Source of the DNA: Mucilaginibacter empetricola
GTDB lineage: Bacteria; Bacteroidota; Bacteroidia; Sphingobacteriales; Sphingobacteriaceae
Direction: 5' to 3'
NCBI RefSeq assembly: GCF_024808665.1
Contig: NZ_JANUBZ010000004.1
Location: 248,001 to 312,000 of the forward strand
Length of the DNA: 64,000 bases
Below the pieces are notes generated by a model, which saw only the letters and a list, made by a program, of their open reading frames with translations, searched no databases and was not told the DNA's origin. Position 1 is the stretch's first letter. Each line of letters opens with the position of its first letter. Made by a program: the position numbers and the translations under genes. Below, one piece after another: positions 44,563 to 53,613 of the stretch.

Positions 44563-45585
44563 TTAAAATAGAGAGGGATTTCCGCCCAGTTTTATTTTAC
44601 CAAGGTGTTTATATGCGGCTTCGGTGGCTTCGCGGCCACGGGTTGTACGCATTAAAAAGCCTTCCTGTATTAAAAAGGGTTCGTAAACTTCTTCAATGGT
44701 GCCTTCGTCTTCGCCAACTGCGGTAGCAATGGTTTTTAGGCCAACCGGGCCACCTTTAAATTTATCAATTATGGTACTCAATATTTTGTTATCCATTTCG
44801 TCCAGACCGTGTTCGTCAACATTAAGTGCATTGAGGGCATATTTGGCAATGTCGGTATCGATATTACCATCGCCCTTTATTTGTGCGAAATCACGCGTTC
44901 GGCGTAGTAAGGCGTTGGCAATACGCGGCGTACCACGACTACGGCGCGCAATTTCATAAGCGCCCTCATCGCTGATGGGGGTTTTTAATATGGATGACGA
45001 CCTTAGCAGAATGGTGGTTAACAGCTTGGCGTCGTAATATTCCAGCCGGGCATTAATACCGAAACGGGCACGCAATGGAGCAGTTAATAGGCCTGAACGT
45101 GTAGTGGCACCCACCAGGGTAAACGGATTCAGTGAAATTTGTACTGAACGGGCGTTGGGGCCGCTTTCCAGCATAATATCAATCTTAAAATCCTCCATGG
45201 CCGAATATAAATATTCTTCAACCAGCGGACTTAGGCGGTGTATTTCGTCGATAAATAAAATGTCGCCGGTTTCTAAATTGGTGAGCAAGCCGGCCAAATC
45301 ACCAGGTTTATCTAGTACGGGGCCCGAAGTTACTTTGAAACCTACACCCATTTCGTTTGCAATAATATTGGAGAGTGTAGTTTTGCCCAGTCCCGGTGGG
45401 CCGTGGAGCAACACGTGGTCAAGCGCCTCGCCACGCTGACGGGCAGCTTGCACAAAGACCTTTAAATTGGCTAATATTTTATGCTGACCGGTAAAATCTT
45501 CAAACGCCTGCGGGCGTAAAACTTTTTCAATGTCACGTTCGGCAGGAGAGAGGCGGTCGCGGTCGGGATCTAAATGCTCATTCAT
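44563..45585 (-). CDS. ruvB: Holliday junction branch migration helicase RuvB
   Basis: 340 residues. AAA+ motor of the RuvABC complex. Walker [10 protein letters not shown], Walker [11 protein letters not shown], the GATTRSGLL sensor region and the arginine finger region PLRARFG are present, then a winged-helix C-terminus ([23 protein letters not shown]). Normal length. The gene is bounded upstream by a heptamer repeat pair and is followed 38 bases later by GH92. Confidence 0.97.
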   Translation of the reverse strand: MNEHLDPDRDRLSPAERDIEKVLRPQAFEDFTGQHKILANLKVFVQAARQRGEALDHVLLHGPPGLGKTTLSNIIANEMGVGFKVTSGPVLDKPGDLAGLLTNLETGDILFIDEIHRLSPLVEEYLYSAMEDFKIDIMLESGPNARSVQISLNPFTLVGATTRSGLLTAPLRARFGINARLEYYDAKLLTTILLRSSSILKTPISDEGAYEIARRSRGTPRIANALLRRTRDFAQIKGDGNIDTDIAKYALNALNVDEHGLDEMDNKILSTIIDKFKGGPVGLKTIATAVGEDEGTIEEVYEPFLIQEGFLMRTTRGREATEAAYKHLGKIKLGGNPSLF

Positions 45586-45587
45586 GC

Positions 45588-45622
45588 GGTTAGTGATTAG
45601 AGACTAGTGATCAGAGATCAGT
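45588..45622 (+). repeat. Heptamer word array (GATTAGT family), left arm
   Basis: Five perfect-register 7-base words: GGTTAGT, GATTAGA, GACTAGT, GATCAGA, GATCAGT. Same vocabulary as 1390-1417. Confidence 0.88.
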
Positions 45623-45693
45623 TTTTATTTTAATGGTTTTGCCCCGGAGTTTATTTTCAATGATTAAAGCTATTAAATATGCATGATTTTTTG

Positions 45694-45721
45694 GCTAATC
45701 ACCAATCTCTAACCACTAATC
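45694..45721 (+). repeat. Heptamer word array, right arm (inverted)
   Basis: GCTAATC, ACCAATC, TCTAACC, ACTAATC: the reverse complement of GATTAGT-type words in 7-base register. The arm ends one base before the stop codon of the next gene. With 45588-45622 it fills the whole gap between ruvB and the mannosyltransferase gene. Confidence 0.88.
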
Positions 45722-45722
45722 T

Positions 45723-46454
45723 TTATCCCTCTGGATATTTCCTGAAGATGGAGTTGATTTTCATCTGTATAACACCAAAAAAAGCTTCGCGGAAAATACT
45801 TGTCGACATTTTTGAGGTGCCGGCAGTACGATCGGTAAATATAATGGGTACTTCAACCAATTTATATCCGTGTTTTATGGTTGTGTATTTCATCTCAATT
45901 TGAAAGGCGTAACCCACAAATTTTATTTTATTTAAATCGAGTGTGTCAAACACCCTCCGTTTATAACACATAAAGCCGGCGGTAGAATCCTGAATATCAA
46001 TACCTGTAATAAAACGTACGTAAACTGATGCAAAATAGCTCATCAGTACACGGCTCATAGGCCAGTTAACCACGTTTACGCCGTTTATATATCTTGAACC
46101 GATAGCAGCATCAGCTCCCTCAACGCAAGCTTCCCTCAATCGTAATAAATCATCCGGATTGTGAGAGAAATCAGCATCCATTTCAAAAATATAATCATAA
46201 TGGCGCGCTATGGCCCATTTAAAGCCATGAATATAGGCTGTGCCCAAGCCTTGTTTACCGGCGCGTTCTTCTATAAACAAACGTTCAGAATATTCGCGCT
46301 GCAATTGTTTAACTATATTCTGTGTGCCATCCGGCGATCCATCATCAATAATCAACAAATGAAAATCGTGAGGTAAAGAGAAAACCCGGCGAATCATCCG
46401 CTCGATGTTTTCTTTTTCATTGTAGGTTGGGATAATAACTATGCTATCTGGCAC
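45723..46454 (-). CDS. Polyprenol monophosphomannose synthase (GT2, DPM1 type)
   Basis: 243 residues, the length of soluble-type Dpm1 proteins. PDSIVIIPTYNEKENIERMI, LIIDDGSPDGTQ, the DxD motif in FEMDADFSHNPDDL, and GSRYINGVNVVNWP, which is diagnostic for bacterial Ppm1/Dpm1. Transfers mannose (or glucose) from GDP-Man to polyprenyl phosphate at the cytoplasmic membrane face. No membrane helix is present. The start is GTG (46452-46454), preceded at 9 bases by a TATATTTT box. Confidence 0.93.
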   Translation of the reverse strand: MPDSIVIIPTYNEKENIERMIRRVFSLPHDFHLLIIDDGSPDGTQNIVKQLQREYSERLFIEERAGKQGLGTAYIHGFKWAIARHYDYIFEMDADFSHNPDDLLRLREACVEGADAAIGSRYINGVNVVNWPMSRVLMSYFASVYVRFITGIDIQDSTAGFMCYKRRVFDTLDLNKIKFVGYAFQIEMKYTTIKHGYKLVEVPIIFTDRTAGTSKMSTSIFREAFFGVIQMKINSIFRKYPEG

Positions 46455-46510
46455 TGAAAAAATATAATAAAGAGTGGGTAAAATTAATTGATTTTGCCAG
46501 TATTAAAAAT

Positions 46511-46548
46511 AAAAAAGCAGTAAAGTAATTTTACCTCACTGCTTTTTT
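46511..46548. terminator. Bidirectional terminator past the POT transporter gene
   Basis: AAAAAAGCAGT (46511-46521) pairs with ACTGCTTTTTT (46538-46548); an inner GTAAA/TTTAC pairing may extend it. It lies 18 bases past the transporter stop. Confidence 0.88.
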
Positions 46549-46565
46549 ACAATACTGTAATAAAT

Positions 46566-48053
46566 TTACAGTTGGTGCGTATCGGCAATTACCTGGTTAT
46601 CAACATAAGGGTCAGTAATATAGTTGCGCTCTTTCAGTCGCGGTGAAACAAACATAAATGCAACTATAAATACCCCGATAAATATTACGAAGAACCACTC
46701 GTAGTTTGCGCCCTTAAGGTGACGCGCCCACCAGCCGCCATCTTCAATAAAGCCATTTACAACAGCGGTAATAAGATTACCAAAGGATACTACCAACAGC
46801 CAGATGCCGGTCATGGTACTTTTCATTGATTTTGGCGAGTGCGTGTAAGCGTATTCCAGCCCGGTAATTGATACCAGTACTTCGGCTGCAGAAAGTATCA
46901 TAAAAGCCAATACCTGCCACCAGATTGACGGCGTGCCGCCATGCTCAATGCTATTGTGTGTAAACGCAATTACCACAAACGATAAAGCAGTTAAAATTAG
47001 GCCAATACCAAGCCTGCGAAGCGGGGTTGTTTTTAAGCCGATTTTATCAAAAAACGGATATACGCCATAGTTAAAGAACACTATAAATATCATCAGGAAA
47101 ACAGTATTAAATGTTGATACTGCGCCTGGCTCAATGATGAACGAAGTAAAACCGAGGTTAATATTACGATCAGACTTGGCTGCATAAAGTGTCCACTCTG
47201 ATAAGCATTGATCCCAAACGGCCCAAAATGCCAGTGCGAAAAAGAATACGGCAATTACACGATAAACCGCTTTAACGCCTTCAACGCGTTCAGGATCATA
47301 CGCACCTTTAGCCACATCTAACATGGATTGTCCTGGTTTTTTTTTGCCCAAGTGCATTAATGAATACCAGGTGATGAATACCAAATTATTGCGATTAATA
47401 CCCTGTGGCGGAACCCTTACATATTTTTTGCGACCTGAAAAGAATATTATAGTAGCCAGGGCCATTAGTATCCCGGGAACACCAAAAGCCCATTTCGGGC
47501 CGTATAGTTTGTAGATGGTAGGAATAGCCATGGTTGCCAGCATAGAGCCGGCATTAATGCTGAAATAGAACCAGCCATAAATCTTTGAAAGCAAATCCTG
47601 GTTACTGGCATCGAACTGATCGCCTACGTTGGCTGATACGCACGATTTTATACCACCCGCACCAATAGCAACTACCAGCATCCCTATTTCAAAACCGCCA
47701 AGACTGGCATCGAACATGGATAATAAAAGATGGCCCAGGCAGTAAACGATAGAAATATATAATATGAGCTTGTATTTGCCGGTAAACCAGTCGGCCACCA
47801 TGCCGCCTACAAAGGGCAGCGCATAAGCAACCATTACAAACAGGTGATTTAACTTATTGGCATGTGCGTCGGCCTGTTGGGATAAGGCGGCATTGCCGGT
47901 AGGGTTAAAAAATTGTTTTACCAAAAAAAGCGTCAATATGGAGCGCATTCCATAAAAGCTGAACCGCTCTGCAGCTTCATTCCCAATAATATAGGGAACA
48001 CTTTTGGGGAATCGTGATTTAACGGGTGCCGAAGCCGGGATTGTTTCTTCCAT
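46566..48053 (-). CDS. POT/PTR2 family proton-coupled oligopeptide transporter
   Basis: 495 residues, about 12-14 membrane helices. N-terminal ExxERFSFYG block (NEAAERFSFYGMRSILTLFL) holds the proton-coupling residues, followed by MVADWFTGKYKLILYISIVY and FYFSINAGSMLA, the PTR signatures. Imports di- and tripeptides with protons across the inner membrane. Monocistronic with its own terminator. Confidence 0.95.
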   Translation of the reverse strand: MEETIPASAPVKSRFPKSVPYIIGNEAAERFSFYGMRSILTLFLVKQFFNPTGNAALSQQADAHANKLNHLFVMVAYALPFVGGMVADWFTGKYKLILYISIVYCLGHLLLSMFDASLGGFEIGMLVVAIGAGGIKSCVSANVGDQFDASNQDLLSKIYGWFYFSINAGSMLATMAIPTIYKLYGPKWAFGVPGILMALATIIFFSGRKKYVRVPPQGINRNNLVFITWYSLMHLGKKKPGQSMLDVAKGAYDPERVEGVKAVYRVIAVFFFALAFWAVWDQCLSEWTLYAAKSDRNINLGFTSFIIEPGAVSTFNTVFLMIFIVFFNYGVYPFFDKIGLKTTPLRRLGIGLILTALSFVVIAFTHNSIEHGGTPSIWWQVLAFMILSAAEVLVSITGLEYAYTHSPKSMKSTMTGIWLLVVSFGNLITAVVNGFIEDGGWWARHLKGANYEWFFVIFIGVFIVAFMFVSPRLKERNYITDPYVDNQVIADTHQL

Positions 48054-48197
48054 TATTTAAATTAAAAATTTTGCTAAAGTAATATATTTCCGGTAAATCA
48101 AAATTTAATACTGATTGTACGGTTAAATATGGCGTTAATATTTGGTTGCTGAATAACTAAAGTTCTTATTTATTTGTATGCTGTATTGATGACATAT

Positions 48198-49106
48198 TTA
48201 GTTGTCGTTAGCGGCTTTTTCGGCTTCGTCCTGCTTTTTAGGGTCGATGTACTGATCGTCGTGCACATCGGGCATATTGCGCATGTCCAGGTTTTGTACA
48301 AAAGCCCAGCGACCATTTTTTTCCAGGTAGCCATCGTAACTTAAATCGGGCCCATAACTGTTTAGCTGGTCCTTTAATTTCCTGTCGGGAGGCGAAAGAT
48401 GATCGAATACAATCAGGTTATGATCGGGTACGTATCTTAATAGCATGGATGCCTGGCTGGTATATTCAAATACCACCCTTTTACGCGTTTTGGATGGCCC
48501 ATCAAAAACAGGCATGCCAAAAAATGGCTTGTCATCTTTAAAAGAAAGTACATCAATTACTTTTTTGGTTGCCTTTATCGTATAGCCTTTCCAGCCCAGT
48601 AGTATGTAATAAGATTTTGGCGAAACAACGTGTATGATTTTATAATACTGGGCACCGTACCATTTATAGCTGTTTGTTATAGAATCTTCGGGATTGGCTA
48701 ACTGTGAGGAATAATCATTTAACGGAAACATCTTTAATTGGCCGCCACCGTTCATCTGTACGGTGCCATAATACCGGTAGCTGCCATCATCATTTTGTAC
48801 GTGCCATGTTAATATGCGGAAACGACTATCAGGCGAATTAGTAATGGTGATGGATTTTAATGAATCGAACGGGTAAAGGAATGAGTTAGGTACCTTTAAA
48901 GCGCTCACCAATGTTTTAATTAAAGCATAGTTGGCATTTTTGCGCTCCACGTCGAGCGTATCGTTTATTAAATGTTTGCCCAGTTTTTTCAAGGTATCCT
49001 CGTACAGGTGCAATTTTTTTAGGTTAGCACTTTCGTCAGGTTTTTGGGCAAAAATAAAACAGGGCGTTAGGGCCAGCAAAGAGCAAATAATCAATAACTT
49101 TTTCAT
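48198..49106 (-). CDS. Secreted protein of unknown function
   Basis: 302 residues. Signal peptide (cleavage near IFAQ, 20), no lipobox. The body includes FLYPFDSLKSITITNSPDSRFRILTWHVQNDDGSYRYYGTVQMN and PVFDGPSKTRKRVVFEYTSQASMLLRY, with an acidic/Lys tail. Probably periplasmic. It is 8 bases downstream of the thiolase gene and likely co-transcribed, though the two functions do not obviously connect. No family named with confidence. Confidence 0.75.
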   Translation of the reverse strand: MKKLLIICSLLALTPCFIFAQKPDESANLKKLHLYEDTLKKLGKHLINDTLDVERKNANYALIKTLVSALKVPNSFLYPFDSLKSITITNSPDSRFRILTWHVQNDDGSYRYYGTVQMNGGGQLKMFPLNDYSSQLANPEDSITNSYKWYGAQYYKIIHVVSPKSYYILLGWKGYTIKATKKVIDVLSFKDDKPFFGMPVFDGPSKTRKRVVFEYTSQASMLLRYVPDHNLIVFDHLSPPDRKLKDQLNSYGPDLSYDGYLEKNGRWAFVQNLDMRNMPDVHDDQYIDPKKQDEAEKAANDN

Positions 49107-49114
49107 GTCACTAA

Positions 49115-50293
49115 TTAACGCAAATTTTCAATAACCATTGCGCTGGCGCCGCCTCCACCGTTACAAATTCCGGCAACGCCGTATTTTCCTTTATTTTGGT
49201 TGAGGACATTAAGTAATGTTACTATAATTCTGGCTCCCGAAGCGCCCAGCGGATGCCCCAAAGCAACCGCGCCACCGTTCACATTTACCTTTGTCCCATC
49301 AATTTTTAAAAGCTGGTTATTGGCGAGGGAAACAACGGAAAAAGCCTCGTTAATTTCAAAATAATCTATTTGTTCTGTTGATAAACCTGCCCTGTGCAAT
49401 GCCAGAGGTATGGCTTTTGATGGGGCCGTGGTAAACCACTCAGGTGCCTGCTGTGCATCAGCGTAAGAAACTATCCCGGCCAAAGGTTTTATACCCAGCT
49501 CTTCGGCTTTGTCTTTGCTCATTAACACTAATGCCGCGGCACCATCATTTAATGTTGATGCATTGGCGGCGGTAACCGTACCATCCTTTTTAAATACAGG
49601 TTTTAAAGCCGGAATTTTATCAAACTTAACGGCATTGGGCTCTTCATCATCAGCAAACAAAGTGATGTCGCCTTTTTTATCTTTTAGTTCAACGGGTGTA
49701 ATCTCATCTTTGAATTTGCCCTCGCTTTGAGCTTTTTGCGCTCTTTTATATGATTCAATGGCAAATGCATCCTGATCTTCGCGGCTTATATTACATTCCG
49801 CAGCACATAGTTCAGCTGCCGAACCCATATGGTAATCGTTATAAACATCCCATAAACCATCTTTTATCAGCCCGTCGGTTAACTGTCCGTTGCCTAATCT
49901 GTATCCGTTACGGGCCTTATCCAGGTAATAGGGCACATTGCTCATGCTTTCCATGCCGCCTGCCAAAACAATATCATTTTGGCCTAGCGCTATGCTTTGA
50001 GCCGCCAGCATAATGGCCTTCATGCCCGATGCACACACTTTGTTGACTGTAGTAGCTGGTAAATAGGGCAAACCGGCAAATATGGCCGCCTGGGTGGCAG
50101 GCGCCTGCCCTAAATTAGCTGATAACACATTGCCCATATAAACTTCCTGTATCTGGTCGGGTTTTAGCCCAGCCTTTTCAATGGCTGATTTAATAACTAC
50201 CGCGCCAAGTTGCGTGGCCGATAAATTGGCTAAACTGCCTCCAAAACTGCCGATAGGGGTACGGGTTGCTGCAACAATTACTACTTCTCTCAT
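49115..50293 (-). CDS. Acetyl-CoA C-acetyltransferase (thiolase)
   Basis: 392 residues. Nucleophile Cys in VNKVCASGMKAI near residue 88, His in NEAFSVVSLA and GGAVALGHPLGASGARI, and second Cys in GICNGGGGASAMVIE. Length and motifs fit biosynthetic/degradative acetoacetyl-CoA thiolases. Condenses or cleaves acetyl-CoA units in the cytoplasm. A TAACTTTG promoter box (50317-50324, minus strand) lies 23 bases upstream of the start. Confidence 0.95.
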   Translation of the reverse strand: MREVVIVAATRTPIGSFGGSLANLSATQLGAVVIKSAIEKAGLKPDQIQEVYMGNVLSANLGQAPATQAAIFAGLPYLPATTVNKVCASGMKAIMLAAQSIALGQNDIVLAGGMESMSNVPYYLDKARNGYRLGNGQLTDGLIKDGLWDVYNDYHMGSAAELCAAECNISREDQDAFAIESYKRAQKAQSEGKFKDEITPVELKDKKGDITLFADDEEPNAVKFDKIPALKPVFKKDGTVTAANASTLNDGAAALVLMSKDKAEELGIKPLAGIVSYADAQQAPEWFTTAPSKAIPLALHRAGLSTEQIDYFEINEAFSVVSLANNQLLKIDGTKVNVNGGAVALGHPLGASGARIIVTLLNVLNQNKGKYGVAGICNGGGGASAMVIENLR

Positions 50294-50453
50294 AAAATGA
50301 TATTAAAAATGGTGAGCAAAGTTAATATATTTACTATGCATGCATTGTAAATTTTGTATTGATATTCATTTTTTAATTTAGCAAAGTCCTCATCAATAAG
50401 AAAAACCGCTTATAACAGAAACTTATATTATTTTTGCGGGGTTACAAACATAA

Positions 50454-52520
50454 ATGGCAAAATTATCTTCAACGCGCCAAAAGGCTATTTTACGGAAATA
50501 CTCCCGTAATCTTAAGTTTTTCATGATGCTGGTTAGCGTTTGTGTAATTGTTTTTACACTCCCCAAACAGGCAAAATTTAGTTACGATATTGAAAAAGGA
50601 AGGATCTGGAACCAGAAAGAGCTGGTATCGCCCTATAATTTCGCTATACTAAAAACCCCCGAGGAAATAGAGATCGATCAAAAAACTGCGCTGGCCAGTA
50701 TTACCCCTATTTACCAGTTAGATGAGGACATGGGCAGTCATGAAATTGACGGGTTTAAAAATGACCTGGAAATAAAATGGCACAATTCGGGATTTAATAA
50801 CAAGCAGAAAGTAGATTATATAACTACCGGAAGCAACTTGTTGAATGAAATTTATAGCAGAGGCGTTTTAACGCTAAATGCTAAATATCAGCAAAGTGAT
50901 GAGAATTATCCGATCACTATTTTAAATAAAAATGTTGCTACGGATAAAAATACCACCGATTTATTTACCAAAGAAAAGGCTTTAGCCTATTGCGACAAAG
51001 TATTAAGTACACGTGCTGATATTGACAAAGCCTTTTTATTGGATCTGCTCAGCAACCGTTTGCAGTATAACCTGAGTTATGATAATAAACTAACATCGCG
51101 TCTGGAAAAAGAGGTACTGGAAGGCCTTTCTACTACCAGGGGGATGGTACAGAAAGGGGAGATCATTGTTTCTAAGGGTTCGGTTGTAAGCGATGAGGTT
51201 TACCAGAAGCTACAATCATTCAAAAAAGCATTTGAAGACAATGCCCGCATAAACGGCGACCGCAGGTTGGTGCTGCTAGGGCAATTTTTGCTGGTAGCTA
51301 TTGCTATTACTTTGCTGATGGTGTTTTTGTACTTGTTCCGTAAGGATATTTATGAAGATAACCGCCTGGTGAGTTTAATTTTACTGGTAATTACGGCAAT
51401 GCTGGCAACGCTTTCATTGGCTATCAAACTACAGTTACCCAATCTGTATTTTATTCCTTACTGTATAGTTCCTATTATCATCCGGATTCTGTTTGATACA
51501 CGTTTGGCCCTTTACATACACCTGCTGGTGGTATTAATTGCCGGATTTTTTGTGCCCAACAGTTTTGAGTTCGCTTATTTTGAGATTACTGCGGGCATGG
51601 TATCTATCTACAGCATCAAAAACCTGATACGGCGCGAGCAGTTCCTGATATCGGCACTGATTATTACATTCAGTTATTTTGTTGCTTTTGTTGGGATATC
51701 GCTTATCCGCGAGGGAAGCTTCAGGAATTTTGATCTGATAGACTTTGTTCCCTTTGTAGCCAGTGTGCTGCTTACCTTGTTAGCTTACCCGCTGATTTAC
51801 CTTTTTGAGAAGGTGTTTGCCATAACATCAGACATTACCCTTATCGAGCTCACCAATACCAATGCACCTTTGCTGCGCGAAATGGCATTTACCGCACCAG
51901 GCACCTTTCAGCATTCATTACAGGTGGCTAACCTGGCCGAAAATGCTATTTACTCCATCGGGGGTAATGCTTTGCTGGTTAGGGCAGGGGCTTTGTACCA
52001 TGATATTGGCAAAATTGAAAATCAGTTATATTTTATTGAGAATCAAAGTCCGGGTTTTAATCCGCACGATAAGCTATCTTACCAGGAGAGCGCCCAGATT
52101 ATCATCAGGCACGTGAGTAAAGGGATTGAGATGGCGCGGAAAGCAAATCTGCCCGAAATTGTGATCGACTTTATCCGTACCCATCACGGCGATACGCGGG
52201 CCGATTATTTTTACCAGTCGTTTTTGAAAAATTTTCCCGAAAAATTCGTCGATGAGAACACTTTTAGGTACCCGGGACCTGTTCCTTTCTCCAAAGAAGG
52301 TGGTGTTTTGATGCTTGCCGACTCCGTTGAGGCCGCTTCAAGAGCATTAAAAGAGCCTGACGAAACTTCTATCAGCAACCTGGTTGATCGTATTGTAAAA
52401 TACAAACTAGATCAGAACCAGTTGAAGGACAGTAATATAACTTTGAAAGATATTGAAACTATTAAGACTATTTTTAAGCGAATGCTGATGAGCATTTACC
52501 ATGTGAGAATAGATTACTAG
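50454..52520 (+). CDS. PgpH-like 7TM-HD domain phosphodiesterase
   Basis: 688 residues. An N-terminal membrane helix (about 22-40) and an extracytoplasmic 7TMR-HDED domain (~45-270) precede seven membrane helices (~275-470) and a cytoplasmic HD domain (about 490-660) with FQHSLQVANLAENA, YHDIGKIE and THHGDTRADYFY carrying the His/Asp metal ligands. This is the architecture of PgpH, which hydrolyses cyclic di-AMP in Firmicutes. The role in Bacteroidota is assumed to be similar. It is followed by tRNA-Ser. Confidence 0.93.
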   Translation: MAKLSSTRQKAILRKYSRNLKFFMMLVSVCVIVFTLPKQAKFSYDIEKGRIWNQKELVSPYNFAILKTPEEIEIDQKTALASITPIYQLDEDMGSHEIDGFKNDLEIKWHNSGFNNKQKVDYITTGSNLLNEIYSRGVLTLNAKYQQSDENYPITILNKNVATDKNTTDLFTKEKALAYCDKVLSTRADIDKAFLLDLLSNRLQYNLSYDNKLTSRLEKEVLEGLSTTRGMVQKGEIIVSKGSVVSDEVYQKLQSFKKAFEDNARINGDRRLVLLGQFLLVAIAITLLMVFLYLFRKDIYEDNRLVSLILLVITAMLATLSLAIKLQLPNLYFIPYCIVPIIIRILFDTRLALYIHLLVVLIAGFFVPNSFEFAYFEITAGMVSIYSIKNLIRREQFLISALIITFSYFVAFVGISLIREGSFRNFDLIDFVPFVASVLLTLLAYPLIYLFEKVFAITSDITLIELTNTNAPLLREMAFTAPGTFQHSLQVANLAENAIYSIGGNALLVRAGALYHDIGKIENQLYFIENQSPGFNPHDKLSYQESAQIIIRHVSKGIEMARKANLPEIVIDFIRTHHGDTRADYFYQSFLKNFPEKFVDENTFRYPGPVPFSKEGGVLMLADSVEAASRALKEPDETSISNLVDRIVKYKLDQNQLKDSNITLKDIETIKTIFKRMLMSIYHVRIDY

Positions 52521-52536
52521 AAAAAACATTTTTTTT

Positions 52537-52566
52537 TTTGACGGGATAACCTAATTGCTATATTTG
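52537..52566 (+). promoter_or_regulatory. Promoter of tRNA-Ser
   Basis: TTTG at 52537-52540 and TATATTTG at 52559-52566 with an 18-base spacer, an excellent match to the Bacteroidota promoter consensus. The expected start is near 52572, about 30 bases before the tRNA. Confidence 0.82.
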
Positions 52567-52601
52567 CAATCCCGAAAAAAAGGGAACATATTTAAAAATA
52601 C

Positions 52602-52688
52602 GGAGAGATGCCTGAGAGGCCGAAAGGAACAGTTTGCTAAACTGTCGTACTGGCAACGGTACCGAGGGTTCGAATCCCTCTCTCTCCG
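52602..52688 (+). tRNA. tRNA-Ser (anticodon GCT)
   Basis: 87 bases. Acceptor stem GGAGAGA (52602-52608) / TCTCTCC (52681-52687) with discriminator G. The D arm starts CCTGAGAGG. Anticodon stem ACAGT/ACTGT surrounds loop TTGCTAA (anticodon GCT at 52636-52638). A long variable arm (GTACTGGCAACGGTAC) is typical of Ser. The T arm is GAGGG-TTCGAAT-CCCTC. CCA is not encoded. Confidence 0.97.
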
Positions 52689-52693
52689 CCTTC

Positions 52694-52800
52694 GCTCGCT
52701 GAAGCGAGCTACGGCGGATGAAATCCGCCAGTAGATTGCGAAGGCGAGCTTCGCCCGCCGAACGTGAGTTTGTGGTAAACGAAATCCGCCAGTATACTGC
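52694..52800. repeat. GC-rich hairpins and a direct repeat just 3' of tRNA-Ser
   Basis: Hairpin GCTCGCT/AGCGAGC (52694-52709), hairpin GGCGGAT/ATCCGCC (52713-52729) and a short GGCGA/TCGCC stem near 52743-52755. The string GAAATCCGCCAGTA is present twice (52720-52733 and 52781-52794). GC content stands out from the neighbourhood. Confidence 0.7.
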
Positions 52801-52819
52801 AAAAAGATTTTTAAATTTA

Positions 52820-52853
52820 AAGCCTGATGAAATTCATTTTTCATTAGGCTTTT
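52820..52853 (+). terminator. Terminator of the tRNA-Ser transcript
   Basis: AAGCCTGATGAAA (52820-52832) pairs with TTTCATTAGGCTT (52839-52851, one G-T pair), followed by T. Confidence 0.8.
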
Positions 52854-52884
52854 CTTATTTTGGAGGTCAACCAAAAACCTTATT

Positions 52885-53124
52885 ATGTGGTACTATGTAT
52901 ATATCCTTGAAATGAAAACCGGTAAACATTATGTTGGTTGCACGGTGAATGTAAAGGAAAGATTTTCCCGTCATAAAAAAGGGTATGTTACTTATACTAA
53001 ACCACATCTGCCGGTAAAATTAGTATGGTGTTGTTCTTTTCCTGATAGATATAAGGCTTATGAGTTCGAAAGATATTTAAAATCAGGTTCGGGAAGGGCA
53101 TTTGCGATAAAGCATTTATTTTAG
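52885..53124 (+). CDS. GIY-YIG nuclease family protein
   Basis: 79 residues, complete single domain. YVYILEMKTGKHYVGCTVN holds the GIY and YIG strands (here VYI and YVG), the Arg of the helix is in KERFSRHKKG, and the metal-binding Glu in AYEFERYLKSGSGRAF. Predicted metal-dependent endonuclease of unknown role. The first strand is changed from the classical form, as usual in this subfamily. It sits directly downstream of tRNA-Ser and its GC-rich repeats; see the separate finding. Confidence 0.88.
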   Translation: MWYYVYILEMKTGKHYVGCTVNVKERFSRHKKGYVTYTKPHLPVKLVWCCSFPDRYKAYEFERYLKSGSGRAFAIKHLF

Positions 53125-53172
53125 TTCTTTTTGCAAGTGAAATGCTTGCTATATTTTGGGCAGTTTAGGATG

Positions 53173-53613
53173 TTAATGTGACGGATGAGCCTTGTACAAC
53201 AATCTGTATAGATCATCCTCGCTTATTTCACTTTTATCGAAATCTCTCCTCATAATGGCTATAGCTGTCAAAAATCTGTGTATGCCATCTGGACTGCGCA
53301 TTTCATTTCCATTGGCACAAAAGTTGGCCAGTGTTTTTACTGCATCTAGACTTCCATACATCGCTATTCTCATTTTTGCATCTAAAATCAGCGAATTGAA
53401 CTCAGCCATCTTATGTTTATCTATATTCGGACCTGCCGCTAATCCAGCAATACCTTTTATGTAATCAACATATGCTTGTACTTTTAAGTTTGCATTCTGT
53501 TTGATACGTTCAAGGCGCTTTTGTGTGATGTATGCGATAGCTGCTGCAAAGATGCTTGCTGCCAAAGTAAAGAAACCTGCAATAAGTACAACCAAAAGTT
53601 TGTCGTTTATCAT
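53173..53613 (-). CDS. Membrane-anchored protein of unknown function
   Basis: 146 residues from the ATG at 53611-53613 (an in-frame TTG two codons earlier is possible). One N-terminal membrane helix (about 6-28) is followed by a charged coiled-coil-like stretch (TQKRLERIKQNANLKVQAYVDYIKG) and a helical cytoplasmic domain. The general form resembles small accessory membrane proteins found in mobile regions. No family recognised. Confidence 0.72.
   Translation of the reverse strand: MINDKLLVVLIAGFFTLAASIFAAAIAYITQKRLERIKQNANLKVQAYVDYIKGIAGLAAGPNIDKHKMAEFNSLILDAKMRIAMYGSLDAVKTLANFCANGNEMRSPDGIHRFLTAIAIMRRDFDKSEISEDDLYRLLYKAHPSH

Noticed and set aside
52551..52874. 107-codon minus-strand frame containing ERDSNPRYRCQYDSLANCSF
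   Set aside because: It is the antisense of tRNA-Ser plus its flanks, a well-known false ORF pattern.
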